From Glycomyces sp. YM15 (GTDB lineage: Bacteria > Actinomycetota > Actinomycetes > Mycobacteriales > Micromonosporaceae): DNA of 39,030 bases. Made by a program: the position numbers and the translations under genes. Below, in pieces: positions 8,035 to 16,267 of this stretch; the stretch's first letter is position 1, and each line of letters opens with the position of its first letter. Under the pieces are notes generated by a model. It did not search any database. It saw only the letters and a list, made by a program, of their open reading frames with translations, and had not been told where the DNA came from. The stretch is from positions 19,923 through 58,952 of the forward strand of contig NZ_JAERMK010000018.1 in NCBI RefSeq assembly GCF_016918015.1, in the 5' to 3' direction.

Positions 8035-9067
8035 ACTGCAGGTCGGCGTCATCTTCGGCGGCTGCTCCGAGGAACATCCCGTCTCCGTCAAGTCCGCCCG
8101 CGAGGTCGCGGCCGGCCTCGACCTCGACCGGTACGAGCCGCACTACATCGGCATCACCCCCAGCGGCGCCTGGCGGCTCTGCGAGCACCCGGGCCCGGGT
8201 TGGGAGCAGGGCCTCCCGGCCCTCCTGTCACCCGACCGCGACGCGCCCGGCCTGCTCGTTCTCGAAGGGGGACGGTACAAGACGATCCGCCTCGACGTGG
8301 TCGTGCCCGTGCTCCACGGCAAACTCGGCGAGGACGGCGCGATCCAGGGCCTGCTGGAACTCTCCGGCATCCCCTACGCGGGCTGCGACGTCCAAAGCTC
8401 CGCGCTGTGCATGGACAAGACCCTCACCTACCTCGTCGTCGGCGCCGCCGGAATCGCCGTCCCGGCCCACTGGAGCGTCGACGCCGACGAGGAGATCGAC
8501 GCCGAGACCCTGCCCTATCCCGTCTTCGTGAAGCCCGCGCGCTCCGGCTCCTCGTTCGGCGTCACCAAGGCGACCAGCGCCGCGGATCTGGCCGGCGCGA
8601 TGGCGACCGCGCGTCAGTTCGACTCGAAGGTCCTCATCGAGGAGGCCGTCGCCGGCAGCGAGATCGGCTGCGCCGTCCTCGGCAACGGCTCGGCGCTGTT
8701 CGCGGGGGAGGTGGACCGCGTCGCGCTCTCCCACGGTTTCTTCAGGATTCACCAGGAGGACGCGCCCGAGACCGGCTCCGAGAACTCCCGATTCATCGTC
8801 CCCGCCGACATCCCCGCCGAGTCGCGCGCGCTCGTGCGGGAGACGGCGAAGGCGATCTACCGCGCCCTCGGCTGCAAGGGCCTCGCGCGCGTCGACCTGT
8901 TCCTCAAAGCCGACGGCACCGTCGTCCTGAACGAGGTCAACACCATGCCCGGCTTGACCTCCTACAGCCGCTATCCGAGAATGATGGCGGCCTCGGGGCT
9001 GCCGCTCACCGAGGTGCTCGACCGGATGATCGCACTGGCGCTGGAGGGAACGGCCGTTGCGCGATGA
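8027..9067 (+). CDS. vanA: D-alanine--D-lactate ligase VanA type
   Basis: ATP-grasp ligase of 346 residues that makes D-Ala-D-Lac, lowering vancomycin affinity for cell-wall precursors. Conserved blocks include IFGGCSEEHPVS, LHGKLGEDG, LELSGIPYAGCD, CMDKTLTY, VKPARSGSSFGV and LNEVNTMPGLTSYSRYPRM. His242 in RIHQEDAPETGSEN corresponds to His244 of VanA in the omega loop; D-Ala-D-Ala ligases have Tyr in this region. That residue supports D-lactate rather than D-alanine as second substrate. GAAAGGA about 10 nt upstream of the ATG is the ribosome site, inside the end of vanH. The 3' end overlaps vanX by 11 nt. The sequence cannot separate VanA from actinomycete VanA-like (DdlM/DdlN) names. Confidence 0.97.
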   Translation: MAELQVGVIFGGCSEEHPVSVKSAREVAAGLDLDRYEPHYIGITPSGAWRLCEHPGPGWEQGLPALLSPDRDAPGLLVLEGGRYKTIRLDVVVPVLHGKLGEDGAIQGLLELSGIPYAGCDVQSSALCMDKTLTYLVVGAAGIAVPAHWSVDADEEIDAETLPYPVFVKPARSGSSFGVTKATSAADLAGAMATARQFDSKVLIEEAVAGSEIGCAVLGNGSALFAGEVDRVALSHGFFRIHQEDAPETGSENSRFIVPADIPAESRALVRETAKAIYRALGCKGLARVDLFLKADGTVVLNEVNTMPGLTSYSRYPRMMAASGLPLTEVLDRMIALALEGTAVAR

Positions 9068-9665
9068 CTTCGCCTACGTGGACGACCTGGTGCCCGGCCT
9101 GCGCTGGGACGCGAAGTACGCCACCGCCGACAACTTCACCGGCGCCCCCGTCGACGGGTACCTGACCGACCGCATCGTCGGCACGACGGCGCTGTGCGCC
9201 GCCCTGCTCGAGGCGCAAGGCAAAGCGGCGGCGATCGGCCTCGGACTGCTCGTCTGGGACGCCTATCGGCCGCAGCGCGCCGTCGACCACTTCCTGCGCT
9301 GGGCGGCGATGCCCGAGGACGGCCGCACGAAGGCGAGCCACTACCCGAACATCGAGCGGTCCGAGATGGTCGCGAAGCACTACGTGGCACCGAAATCGGG
9401 TCACAGCCGCGGCAGCACCGTCGACCTGACGCTCTGCCGCCTAGACACCGGCGCCCCGCTTCCGATGGGCGGCCACCACGACCTGATGGACCCCGTCTCG
9501 CATCACGGCGCGGACGGGGTGACGGGCGTCGAAGCCGCCAACCGGAGACTACTGAGATCCATCATGGAAGATTGCGGTTTCATGCCGTACCAATGGGAGT
9601 GGTGGCACTACACGCTCAGGAACGAACCGCACCGGGACACGTACTTCGACTTCCCCGTCGCCTAG
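9057..9665 (+). CDS. vanX: D-Ala-D-Ala dipeptidase VanX
   Basis: Zinc-dependent cytoplasmic dipeptidase that removes the normal D-Ala-D-Ala so only D-Ala-D-Lac reaches MurF. The length is 202 residues, identical to classic VanX. All key residues fall at the same numbers: zinc ligands His116 and Asp123 (SGHSRGSTVDLTL) and His184, catalytic Glu181 (EWWHY), and Arg71 (WDAYRP). The start is TTG at 9057, inside the end of vanA. It is supported by GGAGGG at 9043-9048 with 8-nt spacing and by the family length; no ATG or GTG fits. TTG plus an 11-nt overlap suggests translational coupling to vanA, perhaps limiting VanX level. Confidence 0.96.
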   Translation: MRDDFAYVDDLVPGLRWDAKYATADNFTGAPVDGYLTDRIVGTTALCAALLEAQGKAAAIGLGLLVWDAYRPQRAVDHFLRWAAMPEDGRTKASHYPNIERSEMVAKHYVAPKSGHSRGSTVDLTLCRLDTGAPLPMGGHHDLMDPVSHHGADGVTGVEAANRRLLRSIMEDCGFMPYQWEWWHYTLRNEPHRDTYFDFPVA

Positions 9666-9675
9666 GAGGCCGACT

Positions 9676-10119
9676 ATGCGGATACGACCGCTGCACCGCG
9701 ACGACGCCGATGCCGCAGGGGAGCTGCTGCGCCGACTCGGCTACCCGCAGAGCGGAACGACGGCGACGGCCGCGCGCATCCAGGCCTGGAGCGAGGACCC
9801 GTCGAGTACGGCCCTCGCGGCCGACCTCGAAGGGCACGTGCTGGGACTCATCGCCGTCCACGTGTGCCCGTCCTTCGAACGCACCGGCTCCTGGGCGCGG
9901 ATCGTGGCGCTCGTCGTCGCCGACGAGGCACGGGGCCGGGGCGTCGGCGGGCGACTGATGGAGGCCGCCGAAGCGTTCGCCGCAGCTCGCGATTGCAGGG
10001 CCATGGAGGTCACCAGCAGCGACCACCGCGAAGCGGCGCACGCCTTCTACCGGAACCGCGGCTACATGATCCAGACAGGACGGTCATCGCGGTTCCTTCG
10101 AGGTCTCGGCGACGGGTAG
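9676..10119 (+). CDS. GNAT-family N-acetyltransferase
   Basis: Small acetyl-CoA-dependent transferase of 147 residues with the GNAT fold. Motif A, ARIVALVVADEARGRGVGGRLM (residues about 74-95, in two halves), contains the acetyl-CoA loop RGRGVG. The C-terminal HREAAHAFYRNRGY is the usual substrate-side end. AGGAGG at 9664-9669 overlaps the vanX stop, 10 nt before the ATG, so it is very likely the fourth gene of the van operon. Its acceptor is unknown; candidates are a drug amino group, a cell-wall precursor or a protein, none supported by the sequence. Its last 36 nt overlap the end of the convergent vanS gene. Confidence 0.9.
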   Translation: MRIRPLHRDDADAAGELLRRLGYPQSGTTATAARIQAWSEDPSSTALAADLEGHVLGLIAVHVCPSFERTGSWARIVALVVADEARGRGVGGRLMEAAEAFAAARDCRAMEVTSSDHREAAHAFYRNRGYMIQTGRSSRFLRGLGDG

Positions 10120-11208
10120 CCGGACCTCCGCCCGGAGCCCGCCTTCAGCGCGGGCGGTCAGCGTGAGACGGCCATCGTGGGCCCTGACGATGTTCTCGAC
10201 GATCGCCAAACCGAGGCCGACGCCCGCGTGGTCGCTGTGGACGCGCCTGCTCCCGCGCTGGAACGGCTCGGTGAGCGTCGAGACCAGGTGCGGCTGAAGC
10301 AGCTCGCCGGTGTTCTCCACGGTGAGCACCGCGGCCTCGGCGTCCACGGCGGTCTCGACCCGCACCTCGCCGCCTGCGGCGAGGTTGTGCACGATCGCGT
10401 TGTGCAGGAGGTTCACGGTCATCTGCAGCAGCAGCGCGGGCGCGCCCGCGGCCGAGGCGAGATCGCCCGAGACCTGGATGTCCACGCCCCGCTGCTCGGC
10501 GAGCGGGAGCAGCGTCTCGGCGGCCTCCTCCGCCACGATCGAGAGGTCCACGGTGCTGCGGGTGAACGAGCGCTGGCCGGTGCGGCTCAACATGAGCAGC
10601 GCCTCGGTGAGGTCGATCGCCCTGGCGTTGACGAAGTGCAGGCGGGCGACCAGCTCCTCGGACCCGGGAGCCGGGTCGCGGTGGGCGACCTCGAGCAGGG
10701 TCTGCATGGTCGCCAGAGGAGTGCGCAACTCGTGGGAGGCGTTGGCGGCGAACCGCTGCTGCTCGCTCACGTGCGCTTCGAGCCGCTCGAGCATGGAGTC
10801 GAAGGCGTCGGCGAGCTCGCGGAACTCGTCGCGCCGACCCGGCAGCCGGATGCGGTGCGCGAGTGAGCCCTTCTCGGCCGTGCGGGCCGCGTTCGCGATC
10901 TGGTGGAGCGGCGTCAGCATCTGGCCCGCGAGCAGCCATCCGCCGACGAGGCCCACCGCCAGCAGCAGCCCCATGAGCACGGCCGCCTTGGGGGCGAAGG
11001 CCCTCCAAAGGTCCAGGCGCCCGGGGATGAAGGTGCCGGGGCAGAGCCGGTCCGGGCAGTCGCCGCGGATCGTGACCGCCTCGGCGGGCACATACCGCAG
11101 CAGGTAGAGCCAGATGATCGCCAGCACCAGCACCCCGGCGAGCAGCAGGAGCGCGGCGTAGCTGATCGACAGTTTGACGCGGACGCTCAGGCCGGGTCGC
11201 CTATCCAC
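10084..11208 (-). CDS. vanS: Glycopeptide-responsive sensor histidine kinase VanS
   Basis: Membrane sensor of 374 residues of the Streptomyces VanS type. Transmembrane segment 1 lies at about 13-37. A short extracytoplasmic loop of about 35 residues has two cysteines (51 and 56), and transmembrane segment 2 lies at about 74-95. HAMP follows (PLHQIANAARTAEKGSLAHRIRLPGRRDEFRELADAF, in parts). The dimerisation helix carries the phosphorylated His159 (FAANASHELRTPLA). N box (LLHNAIVHN) and G box (VGLGLAIVENIVRAH) complete the kinase domain. The start is GTG, overlapping the end of vanR by 8 nt, so vanR and vanS form one operon. The small external loop is too short for a large ligand domain, as in Streptomyces VanS. 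The presumed signal is vancomycin-type glycopeptide. Confidence 0.95.
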   Translation of the reverse strand: MDRRPGLSVRVKLSISYAALLLLAGVLVLAIIWLYLLRYVPAEAVTIRGDCPDRLCPGTFIPGRLDLWRAFAPKAAVLMGLLLAVGLVGGWLLAGQMLTPLHQIANAARTAEKGSLAHRIRLPGRRDEFRELADAFDSMLERLEAHVSEQQRFAANASHELRTPLATMQTLLEVAHRDPAPGSEELVARLHFVNARAIDLTEALLMLSRTGQRSFTRSTVDLSIVAEEAAETLLPLAEQRGVDIQVSGDLASAAGAPALLLQMTVNLLHNAIVHNLAAGGEVRVETAVDAEAAVLTVENTGELLQPHLVSTLTEPFQRGSRRVHSDHAGVGLGLAIVENIVRAHDGRLTLTARAEGGLRAEVRLPVAETSKEPR

Positions 11209-11875
11209 GTTCCGCGCCCGTCTCGATGCGGTAGCCGACCCCGGGGACGGTCGCGATGACCCATGGTTCGCCGAGGCGCTTGCGCAGGGCCGAGACCGTG
11301 ATGCGCACTGCGTTGGTGAACGGGTCGGCGTTCTCGTCCCACGCCCGCTCCAGCAGGTCCTCGGCGCTCACCACGCCGCCCTCGGCCGCGACGAGCACTT
11401 CGAGCACGGCGAACTGCTTGCGGGTGAGCGCGACGTACCGGCCGTCGCGGAAGACCTCACGGCGGAACGGGTCGAGGCGCAGGCCCGCGATCTCGCGCAC
11501 CGGCGGCCGATGGTGGGCCCGCCTGCGGTCGAGGGCTCTGAGGCGGAGCACGAGTTCCTTGAGCGCGAACGGCTTCGTGAGGTAGTCGTCGGCGCCGAGC
11601 TCGAACCCGGAGGCCTTGTCGTCGAGCCGGTCGGCGGCGGTGAGCATCAGGATCGGCATGCCGCTGCAGGAGTCGACGATGTGCGCGGCGACCTCGTCGC
11701 CGGAGGGCCCGGGGATGTCGCGGTCGAGGACCGCGATGTCGTAGGCGTTGACGCTCAGCAGCTCCAGGGCCGTGTCGCCGTCGCCGGCGATGTCCGCGGC
11801 GATGGCCTCCAACCGCAGCCCGTCGCGGATGGCCTCTGCCAGATAGGGTTCGTCCTCGACGATCAGCACTCGCAT
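11201..11875 (-). CDS. vanR: OmpR-family response regulator VanR
   Basis: Transcription activator of 224 residues. The receiver domain has the acidic pair Glu7/Asp8, phospho-acceptor Asp51 (AVLDRDIPGPSG), Thr79 and Lys101 (YLTKPF). The winged-helix OmpR domain is at about 125-220 (LDPFRREVFRDGRYVALTRKQFAVLEVL, then VRITVSALRKRLGEP and VPGVGYRI). It should bind the 11-bp-spaced TATCG boxes between murF and vanH and the matching pair 28-46 bp upstream of its own start, giving autoregulation. Asp51 matches the phosphorylated residue described for Streptomyces coelicolor VanR. The gene is directly downstream of a broken MerR gene whose frame runs into the vanR start. Confidence 0.95.
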   Translation of the reverse strand: MRVLIVEDEPYLAEAIRDGLRLEAIAADIAGDGDTALELLSVNAYDIAVLDRDIPGPSGDEVAAHIVDSCSGMPILMLTAADRLDDKASGFELGADDYLTKPFALKELVLRLRALDRRRAHHRPPVREIAGLRLDPFRREVFRDGRYVALTRKQFAVLEVLVAAEGGVVSAEDLLERAWDENADPFTNAVRITVSALRKRLGEPWVIATVPGVGYRIETGAERG

Positions 11876-12346
11876 GATGCCACGATGCTATGCGGCCGGA
11901 CATATCGTCGGCATATCGAAACGGTGGGTCCGATGATGCGGCTCATGGCCGTCATGAATGCGCGGTCCGAGCCCGTCATCTTCTCGACCGAGACGGCCCG
12001 CGCGAACTCGGGCGGCAGGTCGGTGGGTGCGGACTCGCGCAGGATCGCTCCGAGCTCCGTCCAGATCCTTTGCAGCCGTTCGATGGTGGCCTTGAGCTCG
12101 GCGTCGAGCTCGCGCAGTTCCTCCTGGGGGTGGACCGCATCGCCCATCGCGGCGATCTGCGGCAGTGAGAAGCCGAGGTCGGCGAGTCGCTTGATACGCA
12201 GCAGTCGCACGAGGCGCGCGACCCCGTACTGCTTGTACCCGTTGCGAAGCCGCTCGGGCTCGTCGAGCAGACCGACCTCGTGGTAGTGCCGCACCGTCCA
12301 CAGGCTGGTTGCCGGCGAGTTCGGCGATCTCGATCGTACTCCACGT
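11863..12346 (-). pseudogene. MerR-family regulator, frameshifted and 3'-truncated
   Basis: The frame from 12294 encodes 143 residues beginning RHYHEVGLLDEPERLRNGYKQYG, the middle of a MerR winged helix, so the start is missing from this frame. The first recognition helix is found just upstream in another frame: TWSTIEIAELAGN (12346 to about 12308). Removing one C near 12303-12310 would join them as ELAGNSLWTVRHYHEVG, a normal MerR beginning. Upstream of that, no ATG or GTG precedes the in-frame stop at 12361; the expected start codon position reads ACG. At the 3' end recognisable sequence stops at MSRIIGP (about 11926); the last 20 residues are the translation of the VanR box. Either it is a true pseudogene or it contains a base error at the shift; the odd start and C-terminus favour decay. 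Confidence 0.75.
11903..11921. promoter_or_regulatory. VanR-type box upstream of vanR
   Basis: TATCGTCGGCATATCGAAA here matches 18 of 19 bases of the right arm of the murF/vanH dyad (6995-7013). The two TATCG boxes are again 11 bp apart. The partner arm toward vanR is degenerate (CGATGCTAT around 11883-11891). Distance to the vanR start is 28 bp, so the vanR leader must be very short or absent. Confidence 0.7.
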
Positions 12347-12395
12347 CTGGAGCCTCTGTCAGCGACGGAAGAGCGGGCTGCACCCGAGGCTCCGC

Positions 12396-12657
12396 GTCCG
12401 GGGCCGGGCGAGGTTTCGGCCCGGGTTCAATCCGGCAGCGAAGGAAGGAGTGGTGAGCGGTGGTCCGGTGGTGTGTTGCCGGGGTGGGGCCGGTGCTCAT
12501 TTCCGGTCGGGCCGGGTGGCGCCTGGGGCTTGGTGTCCGGGGCCGGGCGGCGTTTCGGTCCGGGTTCAAACCGGCAGCGAAGGAAGGAGCGGTGAGCGGT
12601 GGTTTCGGGGCGTGTCGCCGGGGCGGGGTCGGTGGTCGCTTCCGGCTGGGCCGGGCG
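12396..12657. repeat. Imperfect direct duplication, 139-bp period
   Basis: Unit one (12396-12534) and unit two (12535 to about 12657) share GTCCGGGGCCGGGCG, CGGGTTCAA, CCGGCAGCGAAGGAAGGAG and GGTGAGCGGTGGT at exactly 139-bp offsets, with scattered differences. A degenerate start of the unit may reach back to about 12380. Similarity fades after GGGCCGGG of unit two. Confidence 0.8.
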
Positions 12658-12802
12658 GGACAGCTCCGATGCTGCACTGGCCGGGTGGCTGGCGGTGGGG
12701 GAGCAGTGAGTCGACGACATCGGCTCGGTTGCGCTGGTGTGCATGGTCGTGGTCCTCATGCGCCTGTGTCGCCTCCTTCCCGCTGCTCTACTTGCTTCCC
12801 TC

Positions 12803-12838
12803 GCTGGCCCCGCTGGCCCTGCTGGCCCTGCTGGCCCT
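12803..12838. repeat. Four tandem copies of a 9-bp unit
   Basis: GCTGGCCCC followed by three copies of GCTGGCCCT. On the minus strand this would read Gly-Pro-Ala repeats, but no credible gene contains it. Confidence 0.8.
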
Positions 12839-13161
12839 GTTGACCTTGCTTCGGCTTCCGGTTCCGGCCCTTCGGCTTTCGCCTGACCGCGCGCCGCTCC
12901 TGCCAGGGACGGGCGCTGGTGCCTGCCGTCCCTGAGGCAGTGGTGCGGCCGCCCGGTGGATGCCGGTGGCGGGTTCGCCTCCCGAGGATCGCTTGCCGTT
13001 CCTCGGGGTCCGTCCTGCAGTCGCGCGGGCTTGCAGGCGCGGCGCTGCCGGGGCGGAGGTGGTGTTCGCCATGGACGTGCTTGCGGTGTCGCCGTACCGA
13101 GTCCTCTATTCGCTCGGTCTGGCCTCACCGTTGACGCTGACGGGTCGTGCTCGAACCGCGT

Positions 13162-13206
13162 ATGCCGTCGTGTACGGCATCGCCTTCTGGTTGGGGTGAT
13201 CCCAAC
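13162..13206. other. Two adjacent hairpins
   Basis: ATGCCGT (13162-13168) pairs with ACGGCAT (13174-13180) over a 5-nt loop. Ten bases later GTTGGG (13190-13195) pairs with CCCAAC (13201-13206) over GTGAT. No U-tract follows, and no adjacent gene needs a terminator here. Confidence 0.5.
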
Positions 13207-13651
13207 TAGGATCGTCCACCCAGTCACGGCCCATCGGGGGCGCGGACAGCTGCGGGCGATGGCACGGGGGTGAGATCGGACGCCTCCAGTGGAGGAGCAC
13301 CCTGGCTTACCGGGTCGTCGCCTCGAAACAAGTCGGTTTGTCGGATCGGCCAGAGGCTTGTCGTAGTCTGCTTACACCTACCCCGACACCTGTACCAGTT
13401 TCCTGTCCCTGTACGTACCTCAATTGTCCCTCATACAGCCCCCGACTGTCATCACCCACAGGTAGAGAACATCCTCATGTTCCCCCACCTCAAACCCGAC
13501 CAGTCCCGCTGCGCCCCAACCCAACCCACACCCGCCGCCCGACCCGCCACCCGACGAGTCAACCCCGCCCGTCCACCTCCCATCGCTGACTGCTCTAACC
13601 GCAGACGACACGGACCAGCAGGCCGCCGACCTCCGACCAGCCCGGCCGTGA

Positions 13652-16267
13652 TCAGTTGGCGAGGCGGTGCCCGATGAGGGCCAAGTTCTGGATGGTGGCC
13701 AGGCCGCATTGGGCGGCGTCGTTGGTGGAGAGAGTCCGGGCTTCGTCCACTGGGGCGAGCACATACGGCGGGAGCATGCGAACCGCCTGGAACGCTTCCT
13801 CTCCCATGAACTCGCCTCCGGCGAAGTAGGCCCGCCACGCGTGGTCCGCCAGCGCGTCGTCACCGGTCCGCTCGGCGGCGTACGCCGCCAGCCGCGAATG
13901 GGCCTGCTCCAAGTGGATGCCCGCCGGCGCTACGCCGAGTTCTGCGCGCTGCTCCTCCGGATCGGCCAGATAGAGGCGGCAGTACTGAAGCCAGGCTTCA
14001 CGGAAGCCGGGAGCCTCGAGCAGCCCGGCCTCGATGAGGTCGACGAGTTCGCTGCAGACCTCGACCAGGCCGAAGACCGCCGAGAGGTGGGAGACGTTGA
14101 CACGATCTCGGGTCGTGTCGAAGCGGCCGGTGTCGAGGTCGTAGAGGGCCTCGCCGGTGAAGAATCCGCGCGGCAGCGCCCCGATGTCGCTCATCGTCCC
14201 TATCAGACGATCCCGCGAATGCTCGTTGCCGGTGATCTCCCAGTCCGCCAGCCAGGTCGCCGCCAGCGCGCTCCAATCGGTGCCGAGGCCGACGGCGAGC
14301 GCGCGGCGTTCGGGCCGGTACGTGGCGGCGTCGGCACGGACCTTGCGGGTCGGGTCGAGGGCGAGGAAGGTGGCGTCGGAGTCGCGGAGTTCGAGCATGA
14401 GGTCGCGGGTGTGCTCGTCGCCGGTGAGGAAGTAGTGGCAGCGGCGGTAAGCCGGTGTGGAGATCCGCAGTTGCTTTGCGCTGCAACCCCAGTGCTGCAC
14501 GTTGTGGCGGGTGCCGAGGCCCTGCCACGGGCCGCGATGGTAGACGTCGACGTCGCCGGTGTGGCGGGTCATGCGCTCGGCGAGGCGGAAGACGTCGGCG
14601 CGGCCGGTGCGCAGGAACGAGGTCCAGAGCCAGAGGTCGGGGGAGAGCTCGGAGTTGTCCCAGGCGTAGCCGCCGATGTCGTAACGCCAGGTGTGGCGGT
14701 CGACGTCATAGGCGTGCATGACGTCGCCGAAGCTCCAGAAGCCGTACCAAGAACGCTGATCGACTTGGCCCACATAGAAGTCGAGCAGGAAGTCGAGTCG
14801 GTCTTCGAGTGCGGCGCGGCGCGGGTCGGTGCGGTCGGGGAGGTCCCAGTCGCCGAGGACGCGGGCGGCGTGCAGGGCTTCGGGCGTTGGCACGAGCTGC
14901 GGCCGGACGGCGGTGCCCCGGGCGATGCGGGCCAGTGCTTCGACAGGGGGTGTGGCGGCGAACGCGGTGACGGTGAGCTCGTGGGTGCGGCCGATGCCGT
15001 GTGCGGTGCCGAAGCCGGGTTCGTAGTCCTCGTAGGTGATCTCGAGGGCGTCGAGTTGGTCGGCGAAGTCCTCCTGGCCGAGGCCGTCGTGGTAGAACCG
15101 CAGGTCCATTGGAGCGGCGTCGGGTGACCACAGCCAGGTGGTCAGCGTGGCCGCGTCGGTGTCGGCCCCTCGTATGTCGAGGCCGGTGGGGTGGGACTGC
15201 CAGAAGCCGGTGAGCCCGACGGCGAGTCCGCCGGAGGTGTCGCCGAGGTAGGCGAGCCCGTCGGATCGGGTGCCTTGGGCCACGTCGATCCAGGGACGGT
15301 CGGGGTCGGTTCGCTTGTGGAGGGTGTAGCCGTTGGCGTTGAGTTGGCGCAGTGAGTAGTCGGCCCAGGTCGGGATCCAATTCGAGAGCCGTTCCACGTC
15401 GGCGGCCCAGGTCGACGGGGGCGGGGTGGGCCTGCCGTCGAGTTGCGCGGCGCGCACTTCTGGTCCGGGGTCGCGGCGCAGGCCGGTGAGGCCGCGCACC
15501 GCCTCGCGCAGGAAGCCGCCGTCGGCTCCGGCGATGCGCACGTGCCGGTCGTGGGCGTCCGCGCGCAGCGGCACGGTGAATCGCAGGCCGAGCGATGCGA
15601 GGAAGTCGCGCTCGGGTTCGCCGTCCCAGACGAAGGAGTGCACGAGTCGGAAGGTCGCCGCTCCGGCGGCGAAGACGAGCCGCACGGTGAACGGCAGCCA
15701 TGCTCGTTCTTCGTCGCGGTGGACGCCTTCGACCCGAACCACGGCCCGCATCGGACCTGTCTGCTCCACAACGCAACTGGTGGTGTGCCCGAGGGCCCGG
15801 GTCGGGTTCGCGTCCGGTTCGGGGCGCTCCTGCCGACTCGAGATCAGCTGACCGGCCGAGGCCACTTCGGTGCCGTCGACCGCTATGGACCGCACCAGCT
15901 CGGGTCCGCTGCCGGGCACGATCACCCGGCATGCGCCGGTGTCGACCAGGACGCCGTCTTGGAGGGGCGTCACCTGGATCGCGATCGCCGGATCGGTGGC
16001 GGTGTCGCTCAGGACGATCCGGTAGCCGTCCGAAGGTTCGCGGTCCGCGCCGAGTGCGATGCCGGCCCATTTGAGGCTGCCGTCGGGCCAGGTGGCCAGC
16101 GGCCAGGTCTGGGCGGCCACGGGTTCGCCGGAGGCGTCCAGGACCGCCAGGCGGCCCGGGTCGGTGACGGCCCCGGCCTCCAAAGGCACGCCGCAGGTGA
16201 CGCCGCCGATGCTGAGGTCGGGCGCGGCGTCGTCGAGCCAGCGCAGTGGAATGTCGACCGTGGTCAC
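13652..16267 (-). CDS. Exo-rhamnogalacturonan lyase-like protein (PL26/YetA family)
   Basis: An 871-residue protein of the PcRGLX/YetA type. The layout is an N-terminal beta domain (IPLRWLDDAAPDLSIGGVTCGVPLEAGAV, seen as two pieces; about residues 1-90), central beta-sandwich regions (about 90-480), and a C-terminal helical toroid (WYGFWSFGDVMHAYD, GGYAWDNSELSPDLWLW, HNVQHWGCSAKQL; about 500-870). The fungal member PcRGLX is an exo-acting rhamnogalacturonan lyase and Bacillus YetA lies in the same pathway cluster; that supports cleavage of rhamnogalacturonan-I chains. I have not assigned catalytic residues. There is no signal peptide, so it should act in the cytoplasm on imported oligosaccharides. 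Its start overlaps the preceding stop by 4 nt, and it is the last gene of the operon. Confidence 0.82.
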   Translation of the reverse strand: MTTVDIPLRWLDDAAPDLSIGGVTCGVPLEAGAVTDPGRLAVLDASGEPVAAQTWPLATWPDGSLKWAGIALGADREPSDGYRIVLSDTATDPAIAIQVTPLQDGVLVDTGACRVIVPGSGPELVRSIAVDGTEVASAGQLISSRQERPEPDANPTRALGHTTSCVVEQTGPMRAVVRVEGVHRDEERAWLPFTVRLVFAAGAATFRLVHSFVWDGEPERDFLASLGLRFTVPLRADAHDRHVRIAGADGGFLREAVRGLTGLRRDPGPEVRAAQLDGRPTPPPSTWAADVERLSNWIPTWADYSLRQLNANGYTLHKRTDPDRPWIDVAQGTRSDGLAYLGDTSGGLAVGLTGFWQSHPTGLDIRGADTDAATLTTWLWSPDAAPMDLRFYHDGLGQEDFADQLDALEITYEDYEPGFGTAHGIGRTHELTVTAFAATPPVEALARIARGTAVRPQLVPTPEALHAARVLGDWDLPDRTDPRRAALEDRLDFLLDFYVGQVDQRSWYGFWSFGDVMHAYDVDRHTWRYDIGGYAWDNSELSPDLWLWTSFLRTGRADVFRLAERMTRHTGDVDVYHRGPWQGLGTRHNVQHWGCSAKQLRISTPAYRRCHYFLTGDEHTRDLMLELRDSDATFLALDPTRKVRADAATYRPERRALAVGLGTDWSALAATWLADWEITGNEHSRDRLIGTMSDIGALPRGFFTGEALYDLDTGRFDTTRDRVNVSHLSAVFGLVEVCSELVDLIEAGLLEAPGFREAWLQYCRLYLADPEEQRAELGVAPAGIHLEQAHSRLAAYAAERTGDDALADHAWRAYFAGGEFMGEEAFQAVRMLPPYVLAPVDEARTLSTNDAAQCGLATIQNLALIGHRLAN

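Larger units (their letters stand above)
12347..13651. other. Gene-poor region without a convincing coding sequence
   Basis: About 1.3 kb between the MerR remnant and the rhamnogalacturonan operon. Open frames here are long only because of GC content; their translations are Arg/Pro/Gly low complexity with no recognisable domain. It holds the 139-bp duplication (12396-12657), a 9-bp tandem repeat (12803-12838) and two hairpins (13162-13206). From about 13360 to 13640 the plus strand is strongly C-rich. No promoter, RNA gene or mobile-element end was recognised. Confidence 0.6.

Noticed and set aside
12420..12580. tRNA-like T-arm words GGTTCAA and CCGGGTTCAAACCGG in the 139-bp repeat
   Set aside because: No acceptor, D or anticodon stem can be drawn around them and the T-stem pairing fails at the second base pair.
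12796..12845. Possible CRISPR or other spacer-repeat array
   Set aside because: It is a plain 9-bp tandem repeat without spacers and no cas gene is present in the window.
12427..13227. Long minus-strand frame of 266 codons with Gly-Pro-Ala repeats
   Set aside because: Arg/Pro/Thr low complexity, no domain, no ribosome site; its apparent repeats come from the DNA duplication.
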